Assembly (NCBI GenBank): GCA_020350905.1
Contig: CP070843.1
Coordinates: 3,464,510 to 3,477,289, forward strand
Origin: Deltaproteobacteria bacterium
GTDB taxonomy: Bacteria; Desulfobacterota; Syntrophobacteria; BM002
Length of the DNA: 12,780 nt
Direction: 5' to 3'
The translations under genes and the position numbers were made by a program. The notes beneath the pieces were generated by a model, which searched no databases, was not told the DNA's origin, and worked only from the letters and a program-made list of their open reading frames with translations. This document shows, in pieces, positions 6,691 to 12,780 of this stretch (positions within the stretch are counted from its first letter, which is position 1; each line of letters starts with the position of its first letter).

Positions 6691-6885
6691 ATGCCCACGC
6701 CCGCGAAGGAATTGCACAAAGAGCTGAGATACGGCAACGTCAACGCTCATCGCTATTTTGACTGCCCCCACTATCAGAAGTGTCTAGAGGAGGCAGTGAA
6801 AAAGTACTGGGTGAGTTTTTCATGCCGCAACTGTCCAGAATTCAAAGAACATAAGAAAATGCAAGGCGCCACAAAGCTGCGCTAG
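6691..6885 (+). CDS. Small four-cysteine protein (putative zinc-binding), 64 residues
   Basis: The protein carries four cysteines in two pairs, C25-x5-C31 and C45-x2-C48, within CPHYQKCLEEAVKKYWVSFSCRNCPEF. The spacing suggests a small zinc-ribbon-like or other metal site. From memory, a motif of the form CxxYxxCLxxAxxxxWxxFxCxxC recurs in small deltaproteobacterial proteins, often near envelope or signalling genes, but no function is established. GAGGAGG at 6673-6679 precedes the start; ATG 6691 is 11 bases away, while an in-frame TTG at 6688 sits 8 bases away and may be used instead. It has no signal peptide or membrane segment. A hairpin terminator follows, so it is probably a single-gene unit between the lipoprotein and pilin units. 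Confidence 0.75.
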   Translation: MPTPAKELHKELRYGNVNAHRYFDCPHYQKCLEEAVKKYWVSFSCRNCPEFKEHKKMQGATKLR

Positions 6886-6897
6886 GTACGTACCCCT

Positions 6898-6930
6898 GCC
6901 CCCGGAAGCGGTTTAGCCGGGGCTTGTTTG
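6898..6930 (+). terminator. Likely intrinsic terminator after the four-cysteine gene
   Basis: CCCCGG (6900-6905) pairs with CCGGGG (6917-6922) across an 11-base loop, and an outer G-C pair is possible around a bulge. The T-rich TTGTTTG follows directly. It lies 12 bases beyond the stop codon. The U-tract is short and interrupted, so efficiency is uncertain. Confidence 0.55.
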
Positions 6931-7246
6931 ACTCGCCACCCGAGATTTTTTCTCCACACCTCCACTAGCCCTGCTGCTGGGATGAACAGGACACCTGTAA
7001 CTTTATAAAAAATAATAAGATTATGCCATTGAGCAACTGCTGGTGGTTTGCCCTCATGACATGAGACGGCAGGAGGTGACAAGAACTGTCATAAGTCCTC
7101 AACGAGCATGTTGAGATAGGGTAGTGTTTCTCGTCAGCATGACAAAAAAGCGAGCTGCTCTAAGTGTGTGTCATTTCAAGCATTATCTATACCACTTAAC
7201 ACACCGGTCTGAGCCACTTGAGGCTTTATCGGGTAATTCCCAAGAG
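6931..7246. other. Intergenic region upstream of the pilin promoter
   Basis: No gene is supported here. An open frame of 93 codons from 7124 to 7405 runs through the -24/-12 promoter and over the pilin start; it has no convincing ribosome-binding site and no family character. AT-rich stretches around 6999-7022 and the space upstream of the sigma-54 promoter could hold activator-binding sites, but I see no clear repeated operator. Confidence 0.5.
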
Positions 7247-7263
7247 TTGGCATTTTTCTTGCT
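7247..7263 (+). promoter_or_regulatory. Sigma-54 (-24/-12) promoter of the pilin gene
   Basis: TTGGCATTTTTCTTGCT has GG at 7249-7250 and GC at 7261-7262 with exact -24/-12 spacing, and the TTGC element is intact. Transcription would begin near 7274, leaving a leader of about 112 bases before the prepilin ATG. Sigma-54 control of major pilins through a PilR-type activator is known in other bacteria, which makes this placement meaningful. Confidence 0.75.
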
Positions 7264-7385
7264 ACTTCAGGAGCACCAAGTCGGTACAACTCCCGTACGA
7301 TTCTATTTCTTGCGGCTTGAGGAGGTTTTGTCGACAATTCTGAACCAGGGATATCCGAGTCATGTGAAGGTTGGAGGATTAGCCT

Positions 7386-7898
7386 ATGATATTCAAAAGA
7401 CCTAAGTCAGCCGTCTCTAACCAACGCGGTTTCACCGCGATAGAGCTTCTGATGGCTATGGGTGTTCTGGGCATGCTGAGCGCCATCGCTGTGCAGCAAA
7501 TTAAATTCAACCGTGAAAACGCTTACGATCGTCAAGCGCAATCCATCATTAGAAACCTTTTGACTTACTCCGCCGTAGACGAGCCAATTACCGATAACCC
7601 AGGTGGTGCCCTTGACGACTCGGGCACGGGAGGTAATTCTTACGGCAGCTATGGATTCCCCGAAGTAAATATACCCACGGGTATTTACTGGCGGATTCTA
7701 AACGACGATGTGAGCGGTGACGACAAGTGGTTGTTCTTCTTTGCCCATCCGAATGGAAAAATAGGGTACTATTTCTGGATTCCTGGTGATAAATGCAATG
7801 CTACGGACGATGGCAGCGGTAACCGCTCGGACAAGCTGTACTCCGACACCAGCAACAACTCGTACCGCAAGCTAGCGAGTGATGGGACCCTTCCTTGA
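7386..7898 (+). CDS. Type IV prepilin / pseudopilin
   Basis: A 170-residue prepilin with a class III signal. A 15-residue basic leader ends in QRG, followed by FTAIELLMAMGVLGMLSAIAV; cleavage would fall between G15 and F16, leaving phenylalanine at +1 and glutamate at +5. The hydrophobic N-terminal helix would serve as membrane anchor and filament core. The globular part has glycine-rich loops (DNPGGALDDSGTGGNSYGSYG) and an aromatic segment FFFAHPNGKIGYYFWIPGDKC. It has only one cysteine, so there is no disulfide-bounded D-loop. GGAGG lies 8 bases before the ATG. The promoter is sigma-54 type and a strong hairpin follows, so this is probably a monocistronic, highly expressed pilin. Whether it is the major subunit or a minor pilin cannot be decided here. 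Confidence 0.88.
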   Translation: MIFKRPKSAVSNQRGFTAIELLMAMGVLGMLSAIAVQQIKFNRENAYDRQAQSIIRNLLTYSAVDEPITDNPGGALDDSGTGGNSYGSYGFPEVNIPTGIYWRILNDDVSGDDKWLFFFAHPNGKIGYYFWIPGDKCNATDDGSGNRSDKLYSDTSNNSYRKLASDGTLP

Positions 7899-7921
7899 TC
7901 AAGGTATTTCCATATCCTAAT

Positions 7922-7975
7922 CTGCACCCACCTCGTCATATCGTTTGCATTCAGCCTTACGATGGGTGGGTGCAG
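7922..7975 (+). terminator. Hairpin at the 3' end of the pilin transcript
   Basis: CTGCACCCACC (7922-7932) and GGTGGGTGCAG (7965-7975) are perfect 11-base reverse complements. CGT/ACG can extend the stem inside around a bulge. The hairpin starts 23 bases after the pilin stop. There is no immediate U-tract; the T-rich CAATTTTATTA comes about 11 bases later. It may act more as an mRNA 3' stabiliser than as a classic terminator. Confidence 0.6.
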
Positions 7976-8061
7976 TGATGGTAATCTCAATTTTATTATC
8001 CCCAGTCATTAAGCATAATTGTTAGCCCTCTTCAAATCTTTCGGTAACTATTCCTTATAAC

Positions 8062-8090
8062 TTGCATAATTTTTGCATCTACGCTATATA
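8062..8090 (+). promoter_or_regulatory. Likely sigma-70-type promoter of the PilP-like gene
   Basis: TTGCAT at 8062-8067 and TATATA at 8085-8090 are separated by 17 bases. Transcription would start near 8097, about 42 bases before the ATG. TTGCAT is repeated 10-11 bases later at 8073-8078, which may matter for regulation or be chance. Confidence 0.45.
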
Positions 8091-8138
8091 AAACCCATAC
8101 TTGCCTCAACTGAACAGTCAATAGCCTAGGGGAACGGC

Positions 8139-8960
8139 ATGAAAGAGAAAAAAACCATTATCCTCGCTGTAGTTCTTTTACTGTTGGTGGGAGTCTATAT
8201 CTACTATAACCAAAAAATTGCAAAAGAGACCAAGCCCACGGGAAAAGCAGTGGACATTGCCCGGGTGGCTCCCAATTTTGAGCTGAAGGCCAAAGTCTCC
8301 AAGGCTATCAGGAAATATATTCAGGAAAATGGAGACGCTCCCCGCAGCTTCGATAAATTGCAAGGGAAATACCTGGATCAAGCATCCTACAATTTGGCTC
8401 TTTCGAAAAACATCGAATACAAATACTTGGGTCAAAAGTCCTATCGAATGCGTCTGACGCCAAAACGCGGTCCAATAAAGGTTGCCAAGGGCCCGGGAAC
8501 TCAACAAAAACCAGGAGCTACCACTTCAGCTGCAGGTTCTGCGTCCGGCGCTCCTTCCAGCAAGCTCGCCACCACAGAAACCGGTTGGAAGTATGATCCC
8601 ACTGGCAAGCCGGATCCGTTCAAATCTTTTATCCTGGCGAGCGCGGCCCAGGAGGAAACAGCTCCCATGGTAGTCCGGCGTCAGCTTACGCCTTTGCAAA
8701 AGATGCCTCTGAGTGAGATCGAGGCTGGACTCAAAGCAATCATTTGGGGTCAGCTTGGCAACAAAGCATTGGTGGAAGATGCCACTGGTAAGGGTTACGT
8801 GGTCCAAGAGGGCACCTATGTAGGTCAACATGACGGCATCGTCAAAAAGATATATGAAGATAGGATAATAGTTGAGGAGTACAGACGAGACCCTGGAAAA
8901 GATCGACTGGAACCAAACGAAGTAGTGCTCAAACTGAAAAAAGTTGAGGCTGAAGAATAG
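8139..8960 (+). CDS. PilP-domain protein, inner-membrane-anchored type IV pilus biogenesis factor
   Basis: The 273-residue protein has a short basic start, one membrane segment (about residues 6-23) and no lipobox. Residues 45-107 form a small alpha/beta-looking region (AIRKYIQENGDAPRSFDKLQG) that recalls pseudopilin-type domains. Residues 108-148 are a Gly/Ala/Ser/Pro-rich linker. The C-terminal domain (about 150-268) is PilP-like: WKYDPTGKPDPF, PLQKMPLSEIEAGLKAIIWG, then ALVEDATGKGYVVQEGTYVG and VIVEEYR-type strands. PilP normally links the PilN/PilO inner-membrane complex to the secretin PilQ in the periplasm. Here a transmembrane anchor replaces the usual lipid anchor, and the gene stands apart from any pilMNOQ cluster. 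AGGGGA 5 bases before the ATG supports the start. It may serve the adjacent pilin's apparatus. Confidence 0.82.
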   Translation: MKEKKTIILAVVLLLLVGVYIYYNQKIAKETKPTGKAVDIARVAPNFELKAKVSKAIRKYIQENGDAPRSFDKLQGKYLDQASYNLALSKNIEYKYLGQKSYRMRLTPKRGPIKVAKGPGTQQKPGATTSAAGSASGAPSSKLATTETGWKYDPTGKPDPFKSFILASAAQEETAPMVVRRQLTPLQKMPLSEIEAGLKAIIWGQLGNKALVEDATGKGYVVQEGTYVGQHDGIVKKIYEDRIIVEEYRRDPGKDRLEPNEVVLKLKKVEAEE

Positions 8961-9309
8961 CTCGGCCAAGGCAAAAGTCTAGGACTAACAAGCAGAGCAG
9001 CTCCCCTTATCTGCCGCTCCAAGAAGCATATTCCATACCCCACCAACTGTGAACCCATGCAAATATGTATAGTGATTGCGCCCACCGTTGCACCTTTGCT
9101 GGGGTATGAACCCGGTAAAACTCCATGTTCTGGTACGAGAAGACCATGCAAAGAGTTGGCATTTTTTTCCGAAGGTCAGGTGAAAAAACTGTACCGTAAC
9201 CAGTATATTTTCAACCACACACCCCCCCTGCCAAGGCCAAGATTTAAACTGCCCGGCTTGAAATCTAAGTGTCAAGATGTTACAGGCAGAATGGGTTGAC
9301 GGAGTGTGC
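8961..9309 (+). other. Long leader/intergenic region upstream of the diaphorase operon
   Basis: No gene is supported in these 349 bases. CATACCCCA (9034-9042) and TGGGGTATG (9100-9108) are perfect 9-base reverse complements around a 57-base interior and could close a structured RNA or a terminator-like fold. A weak promoter is possible: GTGAAA at 9180-9185, an 18-base gap, then TATATT at 9204-9209. The 16-base string AAGAGTTGGCATTTTT at 9151-9166 repeats the one that contains the pilin -24 element, but the -12 GC is missing here. The upstream ATG at 9277, in frame with the next gene, lacks a ribosome-binding site. Confidence 0.45.
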
Positions 9310-9846
9310 ATGACGACTCCCGAATTGGATGGTGAAGAAAGAGCAATGGTCGAAGAGATAGCGGTCATGCTGCCACATTTCGAAAAGTCTAGAGGAAACC
9401 TCATTCCCATACTCCAGTCTATCCAAGAGAAGCATGCCTACCTCTCCGGGGCTGCCATGGAGATGGTGGCAGAGCATCTGTCCATCTCTGCCAGCGAAGT
9501 GTATGGGGTTGCCACTTTTTACAACCAGTTTCGCTTTCACCCGCCCGGCAAGCACCAGTTCAAAGTGTGCCTGGGTACCGCTTGCCACGTGGCCGGCGGG
9601 GACATCATTTTGGAGAATTTTGAACGTAAGTTGGGAATAAAGGACGGGGAAACCACCCCTGACCGTGAGTACAGCATCGAAAGGGTAGCCTGCGTGGGAT
9701 GCTGTGCTCTGGCCCCCGTTGCGGTAATTGACGATACCGTCGAAGGCCACATCCAGCCAAGTAGAGTCGAGGGCATTTTCGTGCAATTTCAGGTCGAAAG
9801 AGAACGCGAAGAAAGGGAAAAAGCGGAAAGGGAATCGGGTGAGTAG
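9310..9846 (+). CDS. NuoE/HoxE-like [2Fe-2S] subunit of an NADH-oxidising module
   Basis: The 178-residue protein belongs to the 24-kDa (NuoE/HoxE/HndA) family of thioredoxin-fold [2Fe-2S] proteins. An N-terminal helical domain includes ILQSIQEKHAYLSGAAMEMVAEHLSIS and VYGVATFYNQFRFHPPGKH. The cluster ligands are C87 and C92 (VCLGTACHVAGG) plus C128 and C132 (ACVGCCALAPV). C131 is an extra cysteine between the last two. The C-terminus is a charged tail, EREREEREKAERE. ATG 9310 has GGAG 5 bases upstream, while an earlier in-frame ATG at 9277 has none. Its stop overlaps the start of the NuoF-like gene. In such complexes this subunit relays or bifurcates electrons beside the flavin-bearing NuoF subunit. 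Confidence 0.9.
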   Translation: MTTPELDGEERAMVEEIAVMLPHFEKSRGNLIPILQSIQEKHAYLSGAAMEMVAEHLSISASEVYGVATFYNQFRFHPPGKHQFKVCLGTACHVAGGDIILENFERKLGIKDGETTPDREYSIERVACVGCCALAPVAVIDDTVEGHIQPSRVEGIFVQFQVEREREEREKAERESGE

Positions 9847-11779
9847 GGTCGATATTACAAAACGTTTTGCACCCATCCAACGGGAGGCGGCACGGCGGGC
9901 TGAGGAGAAAAAAACCGACGGTATTCCCACAATTTCTATCGTCATGTCCACCTGCGGACTGGCATCAGGGGCGGCCGAGACCAAACAGGCCTTCGAAGAA
10001 GCTCTCTTGCATAAGTCTATTGAGGCCCGGATCGTTGCCGTTGGCTGTCTTGGCCATTGTTATGCTGAACCTCTGGTGGTGATCGATCATCCCACCTCCG
10101 GGTTTCCCCCCATCTGTTATCACCAGGTGAGCGCTGCCAGAGCGAAGGTGCTGGTAGGGTCTTACCTGGAGAAGGGCGATCCCGTTTTCAAATACATCCT
10201 TGGCGCCACCGAGGAAAACGACTTAATCCCCGCGGTGATGGACTTTCCGCGCTTCAATCTGGAACAACGACTGGTAATGGAACAGTGCGGTCGCATCGAT
10301 CCTGATGATATCTATCAATACGTTGCCGAGGGAGGGTATGGAGGGTTGGTGAAGGCTCTGGGTTCTGATCCCGAAGAAGTGATTGCTACAGTTGAAACCT
10401 CGGGACTGAGGGGCAGGGGCGGTGCCGGCTTTCCCGCCGGTCGTAAGTGGAGACTCGCTCGAGATAACAACAGTGAAGGGGTAATTGTCATCTGCAACGC
10501 AGACGAAGGGGACCCCGGCGCCTACATGGATCGCACCATTCTTGAAAGCAACCCTCACCAGCTGCTGGAAGGTCTGGCGATCTGTGCTTACGCCATAGGG
10601 GCGAACCAGGCCCATGTTTACGTCAGGGCGGAATATCCCCTAGCCGTAAAGACAATCCAACAAGCTATCAAGATCAGTGAAAAACTTTCTCTTCTTGGAT
10701 CCTCCATCTTGGGTACATCGTTCAATCTTGAGGTCATAGTCTTCCAGGGCTCTGGGGCCTTTGTGTGCGGCGAGGAAACCGCGCTTATCCACTCCATAGA
10801 AGGGAAGCGTGGCATGCCTCAGCACCGTCCGCCGTATCCGGTGGAAACAGGTCTTTGGGGAAGACCCACCGTGGTGAATAACGTTAAGACCCTCTCTTGC
10901 GTGCCCTCCATTATTACCAGGGGAGCAGAATGGTTTCGCAGCATTGGTACCGAAAAAAGTCCCGGCACCGCCATTTTCTCTGTGGTGGGCAACGTCAATC
11001 ACCCAGGGCTGGTTGAAATTGCCATGGGAACGAGCCTCCGGACACTCATCTTTGAGGTCTGCGGTGGAATTCCCAAGAAAAAAAGCTTCAAAGCCGTGCA
11101 AATCGGCGGGCCCTCCGGAGGCTGTTTGCCAGAAAGTTTTCTTGATACCCCCATCGATTTCGACTCCCTCACCGAGGCAGGAGCGATGATGGGCTCCGGC
11201 GGCATGGTGGTGATGGACGAAAACAGCTGCATGGTTGATGTCTCCCGGTATTTCCTCGACTTCACCCAAAATGAATCATGTGGCAAGTGTACTTTTTGCA
11301 GAATAGGGACCCGCCATCTTCTTACTATATTGGACCGCATCACCAAAGGCGAAGGGAGTGAGAAAGACCTGGGGCTTCTGGAAACGCTGAGCGAGGATAT
11401 TAAAAGCGGTTCGCTCTGTGGCCTGGGGAAAACCGCACCCAATCCGGTGCTCACTTCCCTCAAATATTTCCTGGAGGAATACGAGGCCCACGTCAGAGAA
11501 AAGCGGTGTCCGGCCCTGAAGTGTCGCGCCCTTACCGCCTTTTACATCGACCTGGAAAAGTGCGCCCGGGGATGTGACGTCTGTGTGGGCTGCTGTCCGG
11601 TGGAGGCCATTTTCACAACCACGGGAAGAAAGAAGGCGATCGACCAAGAGGTATGTGTCAAATGCGGGGAATGTATGGTGGTCTGTCCTCCGGAATACGA
11701 CGCGGTGGAAAAGGTTTCGCCGCCTGAACTGGCCCCCATTATCGAGCGATCTCCTGAGGAGAAAAAGCAAAGCAAGTAG
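9839..11779 (+). CDS. NuoF/HoxF-like NAD(P)H-binding flavoprotein subunit with C-terminal 2[4Fe-4S] ferredoxin domain
   Basis: The product is 646 residues. Residues 30-115 are a thioredoxin-like ferredoxin fold with only three of the usual four cysteines (C39 in STCGLASGA, C70 and C74 in VGCLGHCYAEP). Residues 150-470 are the flavoprotein core: GRGGAGFPAG (192-201, dinucleotide binding) and CNADEGDPGAYMDR (219-232, FMN site). The [4Fe-4S] site is C481, C484, C487 and C527 (SCGKCTFC, SLCGLGK). A C-terminal ferredoxin domain has C575-x3-C579-x2-C582-x3-C586 and C606/C609/C612/C616. This layout is typical of HydB- and formate-dehydrogenase-linked subunits. I chose GTG 9839, giving an 8-base overlap with the NuoE-like stop and likely translational coupling; an upstream in-frame ATG at 9728 lies deep inside that gene and adds unrelated sequence. 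Confidence 0.93.
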   Translation: MSRVDITKRFAPIQREAARRAEEKKTDGIPTISIVMSTCGLASGAAETKQAFEEALLHKSIEARIVAVGCLGHCYAEPLVVIDHPTSGFPPICYHQVSAARAKVLVGSYLEKGDPVFKYILGATEENDLIPAVMDFPRFNLEQRLVMEQCGRIDPDDIYQYVAEGGYGGLVKALGSDPEEVIATVETSGLRGRGGAGFPAGRKWRLARDNNSEGVIVICNADEGDPGAYMDRTILESNPHQLLEGLAICAYAIGANQAHVYVRAEYPLAVKTIQQAIKISEKLSLLGSSILGTSFNLEVIVFQGSGAFVCGEETALIHSIEGKRGMPQHRPPYPVETGLWGRPTVVNNVKTLSCVPSIITRGAEWFRSIGTEKSPGTAIFSVVGNVNHPGLVEIAMGTSLRTLIFEVCGGIPKKKSFKAVQIGGPSGGCLPESFLDTPIDFDSLTEAGAMMGSGGMVVMDENSCMVDVSRYFLDFTQNESCGKCTFCRIGTRHLLTILDRITKGEGSEKDLGLLETLSEDIKSGSLCGLGKTAPNPVLTSLKYFLEEYEAHVREKRCPALKCRALTAFYIDLEKCARGCDVCVGCCPVEAIFTTTGRKKAIDQEVCVKCGECMVVCPPEYDAVEKVSPPELAPIIERSPEEKKQSK

Positions 11780-11933
11780 TCCGCCGTTGAGAGGCTCTTC
11801 CAACAATATGAGGTCAGAGGTTCTTGCTCAGGCGGTGCTTTTGGAATGATGGCCAATTGAGGAGCGAAGCAGAACTGACTTGAGGTTGCTCCCATCAGCC
11901 TGAATCTCTGAAGCAAGTCAGACGTGAGGCAGA

Positions 11934-12599
11934 ATGATCAATCTGATAGTCGACGACAAAAAGATCAGGGTGGAAGAGGGAAAATCCGTCCTCCAAGCGT
12001 GTCTCGAGAACTCCATCTTTATCCCCAATATGTGTTTTATCAAGACACGGGAGCATCCCCACGCCTCCTGCAGGTTGTGCTTTGTGGAAATCGACGGTCT
12101 TGACCGCCCGGTGACCTCGTGTACGGAAAAAGTTCGCGGGGGTTTGGTGGTACAAACAGCCACCCCGTCGGTGAGACGCCTTCAACGTATGGCCTTCAAG
12201 CTTCTCATGTCTGCGCACCATTGCCATCCCAAGGTCTGTCCAGTGAAAGATGGTTGCCAGCTGATCCGCACCGCCAAGCATCTCGAAATCGGTTTGAATC
12301 CGCGGCCCTTGGAGCGGTTAGATCGGGATGTGGAAGAGGAAGTCGACCTCACTTTCTTCACCTATTATCCTTTCCGCTGTGTGCTTTGCGGCAAGTGCAT
12401 TTACGTTTGTCGGCAAAAAAATGGCCACAATCCTCTGACTTTCGCCAAACGGGGTTTTGACACGGTGATCGGTTTTTTTGCTCGTGGAGATCCGGCCGAT
12501 GTCCCCTGTCACCATTGCGGTGCCTGCGCCAACGTTTGCCCCACCGGTGCCCTTGTGCTAAAAGCAGAGTACACTAAAGCGGCTACAGCCAACCCTTAA
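11934..12599 (+). CDS. HoxU / NuoG N-terminal-like iron-sulfur subunit
   Basis: The 221-residue protein has an N-terminal [2Fe-2S] domain (C34, C46, C49, C63: PNMCF, ASCRLCF, TSC). Next is a NuoG-type His/Cys region, then a two-cluster ferredoxin domain (C149, C152, C155, C159 and C192, C195, C198, C202). This is the HoxU/FdhB-like electron-wire subunit, without a molybdopterin or hydrogenase domain. The middle site is unusual: AHHCHPKVCPVKDGC gives H98-x3-C102, but lysine (K105) stands where the second cysteine of HxxxCxxCxxxxxC is expected. C97 or H95/H96 may substitute. GAGG lies 4 bases before the ATG. A 154-base gap follows the NuoF-like gene. The partner catalytic subunit would be outside the window. 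The stop TAA is the first three bases of a palindromic element. Confidence 0.88.
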   Translation: MINLIVDDKKIRVEEGKSVLQACLENSIFIPNMCFIKTREHPHASCRLCFVEIDGLDRPVTSCTEKVRGGLVVQTATPSVRRLQRMAFKLLMSAHHCHPKVCPVKDGCQLIRTAKHLEIGLNPRPLERLDRDVEEEVDLTFFTYYPFRCVLCGKCIYVCRQKNGHNPLTFAKRGFDTVIGFFARGDPADVPCHHCGACANVCPTGALVLKAEYTKAATANP

Positions 12600-12780
12600 C
12601 CCGAATATTTCATGAATCACCTGCTGCGACCACGGATATGGCCGTCCTTCCTGGCGTCCTCGGGTGTCGGCCCCTGCGACGTACCGTTCAGGTACGCCTC
12701 GGAACCAACACCCTGCGATTGCCCGGTGGCACGCCCATCTGCGTGGTCTCGCGACGGCAATTCATGAAACATCCGGGTTA
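12597..12780. mobile_element. MITE-like palindromic element with terminal inverted repeats
   Basis: The ends 12597-12617 and 12760-12780 are reverse complements at 19 of 21 positions; both end in TAACCCG-type sequence and contain TTTCATGAAT. The interior is GC-rich and itself largely self-complementary. Examples are CCACGGATATGGCCGT near the left against the complement of GCCCATCTGCGTGG near the right, and a central GTACC/GGTAC hairpin. There is no open frame for a transposase. The 184-base size, the palindromy and a TA at each end fit a non-autonomous (IS630/mariner-type) element or a large transcript-end hairpin. The left end starts on the stop codon TAA of the HoxU-like gene. The window ends at the right terminus, so flanking duplication cannot be checked. 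Confidence 0.75.

Noticed and set aside
7124..7405. 93-codon open frame upstream of and overlapping the pilin
   Set aside because: It has a GTG start without a convincing Shine-Dalgarno sequence and no family-like sequence. It contains the pilin -24/-12 promoter and overlaps the pilin start, so it is most likely chance.
9156..9172. Second sigma-54 promoter before the diaphorase operon
   Set aside because: The -24 half (TTGGCA) is present, but the correctly phased -12 GC is missing, so it was not annotated as a promoter.
9277..9309. Upstream ATG for the NuoE-like gene
   Set aside because: No ribosome-binding site precedes it. The ATG at 9310 has GGAG at good spacing and begins where the family sequence does.
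9728..9838. Upstream ATG for the NuoF-like gene
   Set aside because: It lies well inside the NuoE-like gene and adds unrelated, lysine-rich residues. GTG 9839 overlaps the previous stop, a common coupled arrangement.

Overview
The window looks like a chromosomal segment of a deltaproteobacterium (Desulfobacterota, in the broad sulfate-reducer/syntroph range). The evidence is indirect: short GT35 glucan phosphorylase, PHP and MBL-fold genes, a type IV pilin and PilP-like gene with a -24/-12 promoter, a HoxE/HoxF/HoxU-type NADH-oxidising module with extra ferredoxin domains, and many palindromic intergenic repeats. No rRNA, tRNA, CRISPR array or transposase gene was seen, and the species cannot be named from this sequence.

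Left arm (about 120-5420, all minus strand, transcribed toward base 1): short alpha-glucan phosphorylase, PHP-domain phosphoesterase, RNase Z-like MBL hydrolase, a thioredoxin-fold protein fused to HEAT-like repeats, a 41-codon candidate small ORF that exactly fills the next gap, and a single-domain response regulator. The three large junctions each hold a different inverted repeat whose arms are tandem, degenerate 7- or 8-base units. Each palindrome lies 7-14 bases beyond the stop codon of the gene transcribed toward it.

Middle (5421-8960, plus strand): a near-consensus sigma-54 promoter precedes a small lipoprotein gene whose reading frame is cut by one in-frame TAG directly after the lipobox region. 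A 64-residue four-cysteine protein follows. A second sigma-54-type promoter precedes a type IV prepilin. Next comes a membrane-anchored protein with a C-terminal PilP domain. These look like separately promoted transcription units for envelope and pilus functions.

Right arm (9310-12599, plus strand): NuoE/HoxE-like, NuoF/HoxF-like (GTG start overlapping the previous stop by 8 bases, C-terminal ferredoxin domain) and NuoG-N/HoxU-like subunits. Together they form a soluble diaphorase module that would link NAD(H) to a hydrogenase, formate dehydrogenase or other redox partner outside the window. The window ends in a 184-base palindromic MITE-like element with about 21-base terminal inverted repeats; its left end coincides with the TAA stop of the last gene.

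The observations most worth following are the amber-interrupted lipoprotein, the family of iterated-arm palindromes at gene 3' ends, the terminal MITE-like element, and the altered His/Cys cluster site in the HoxU-like subunit.
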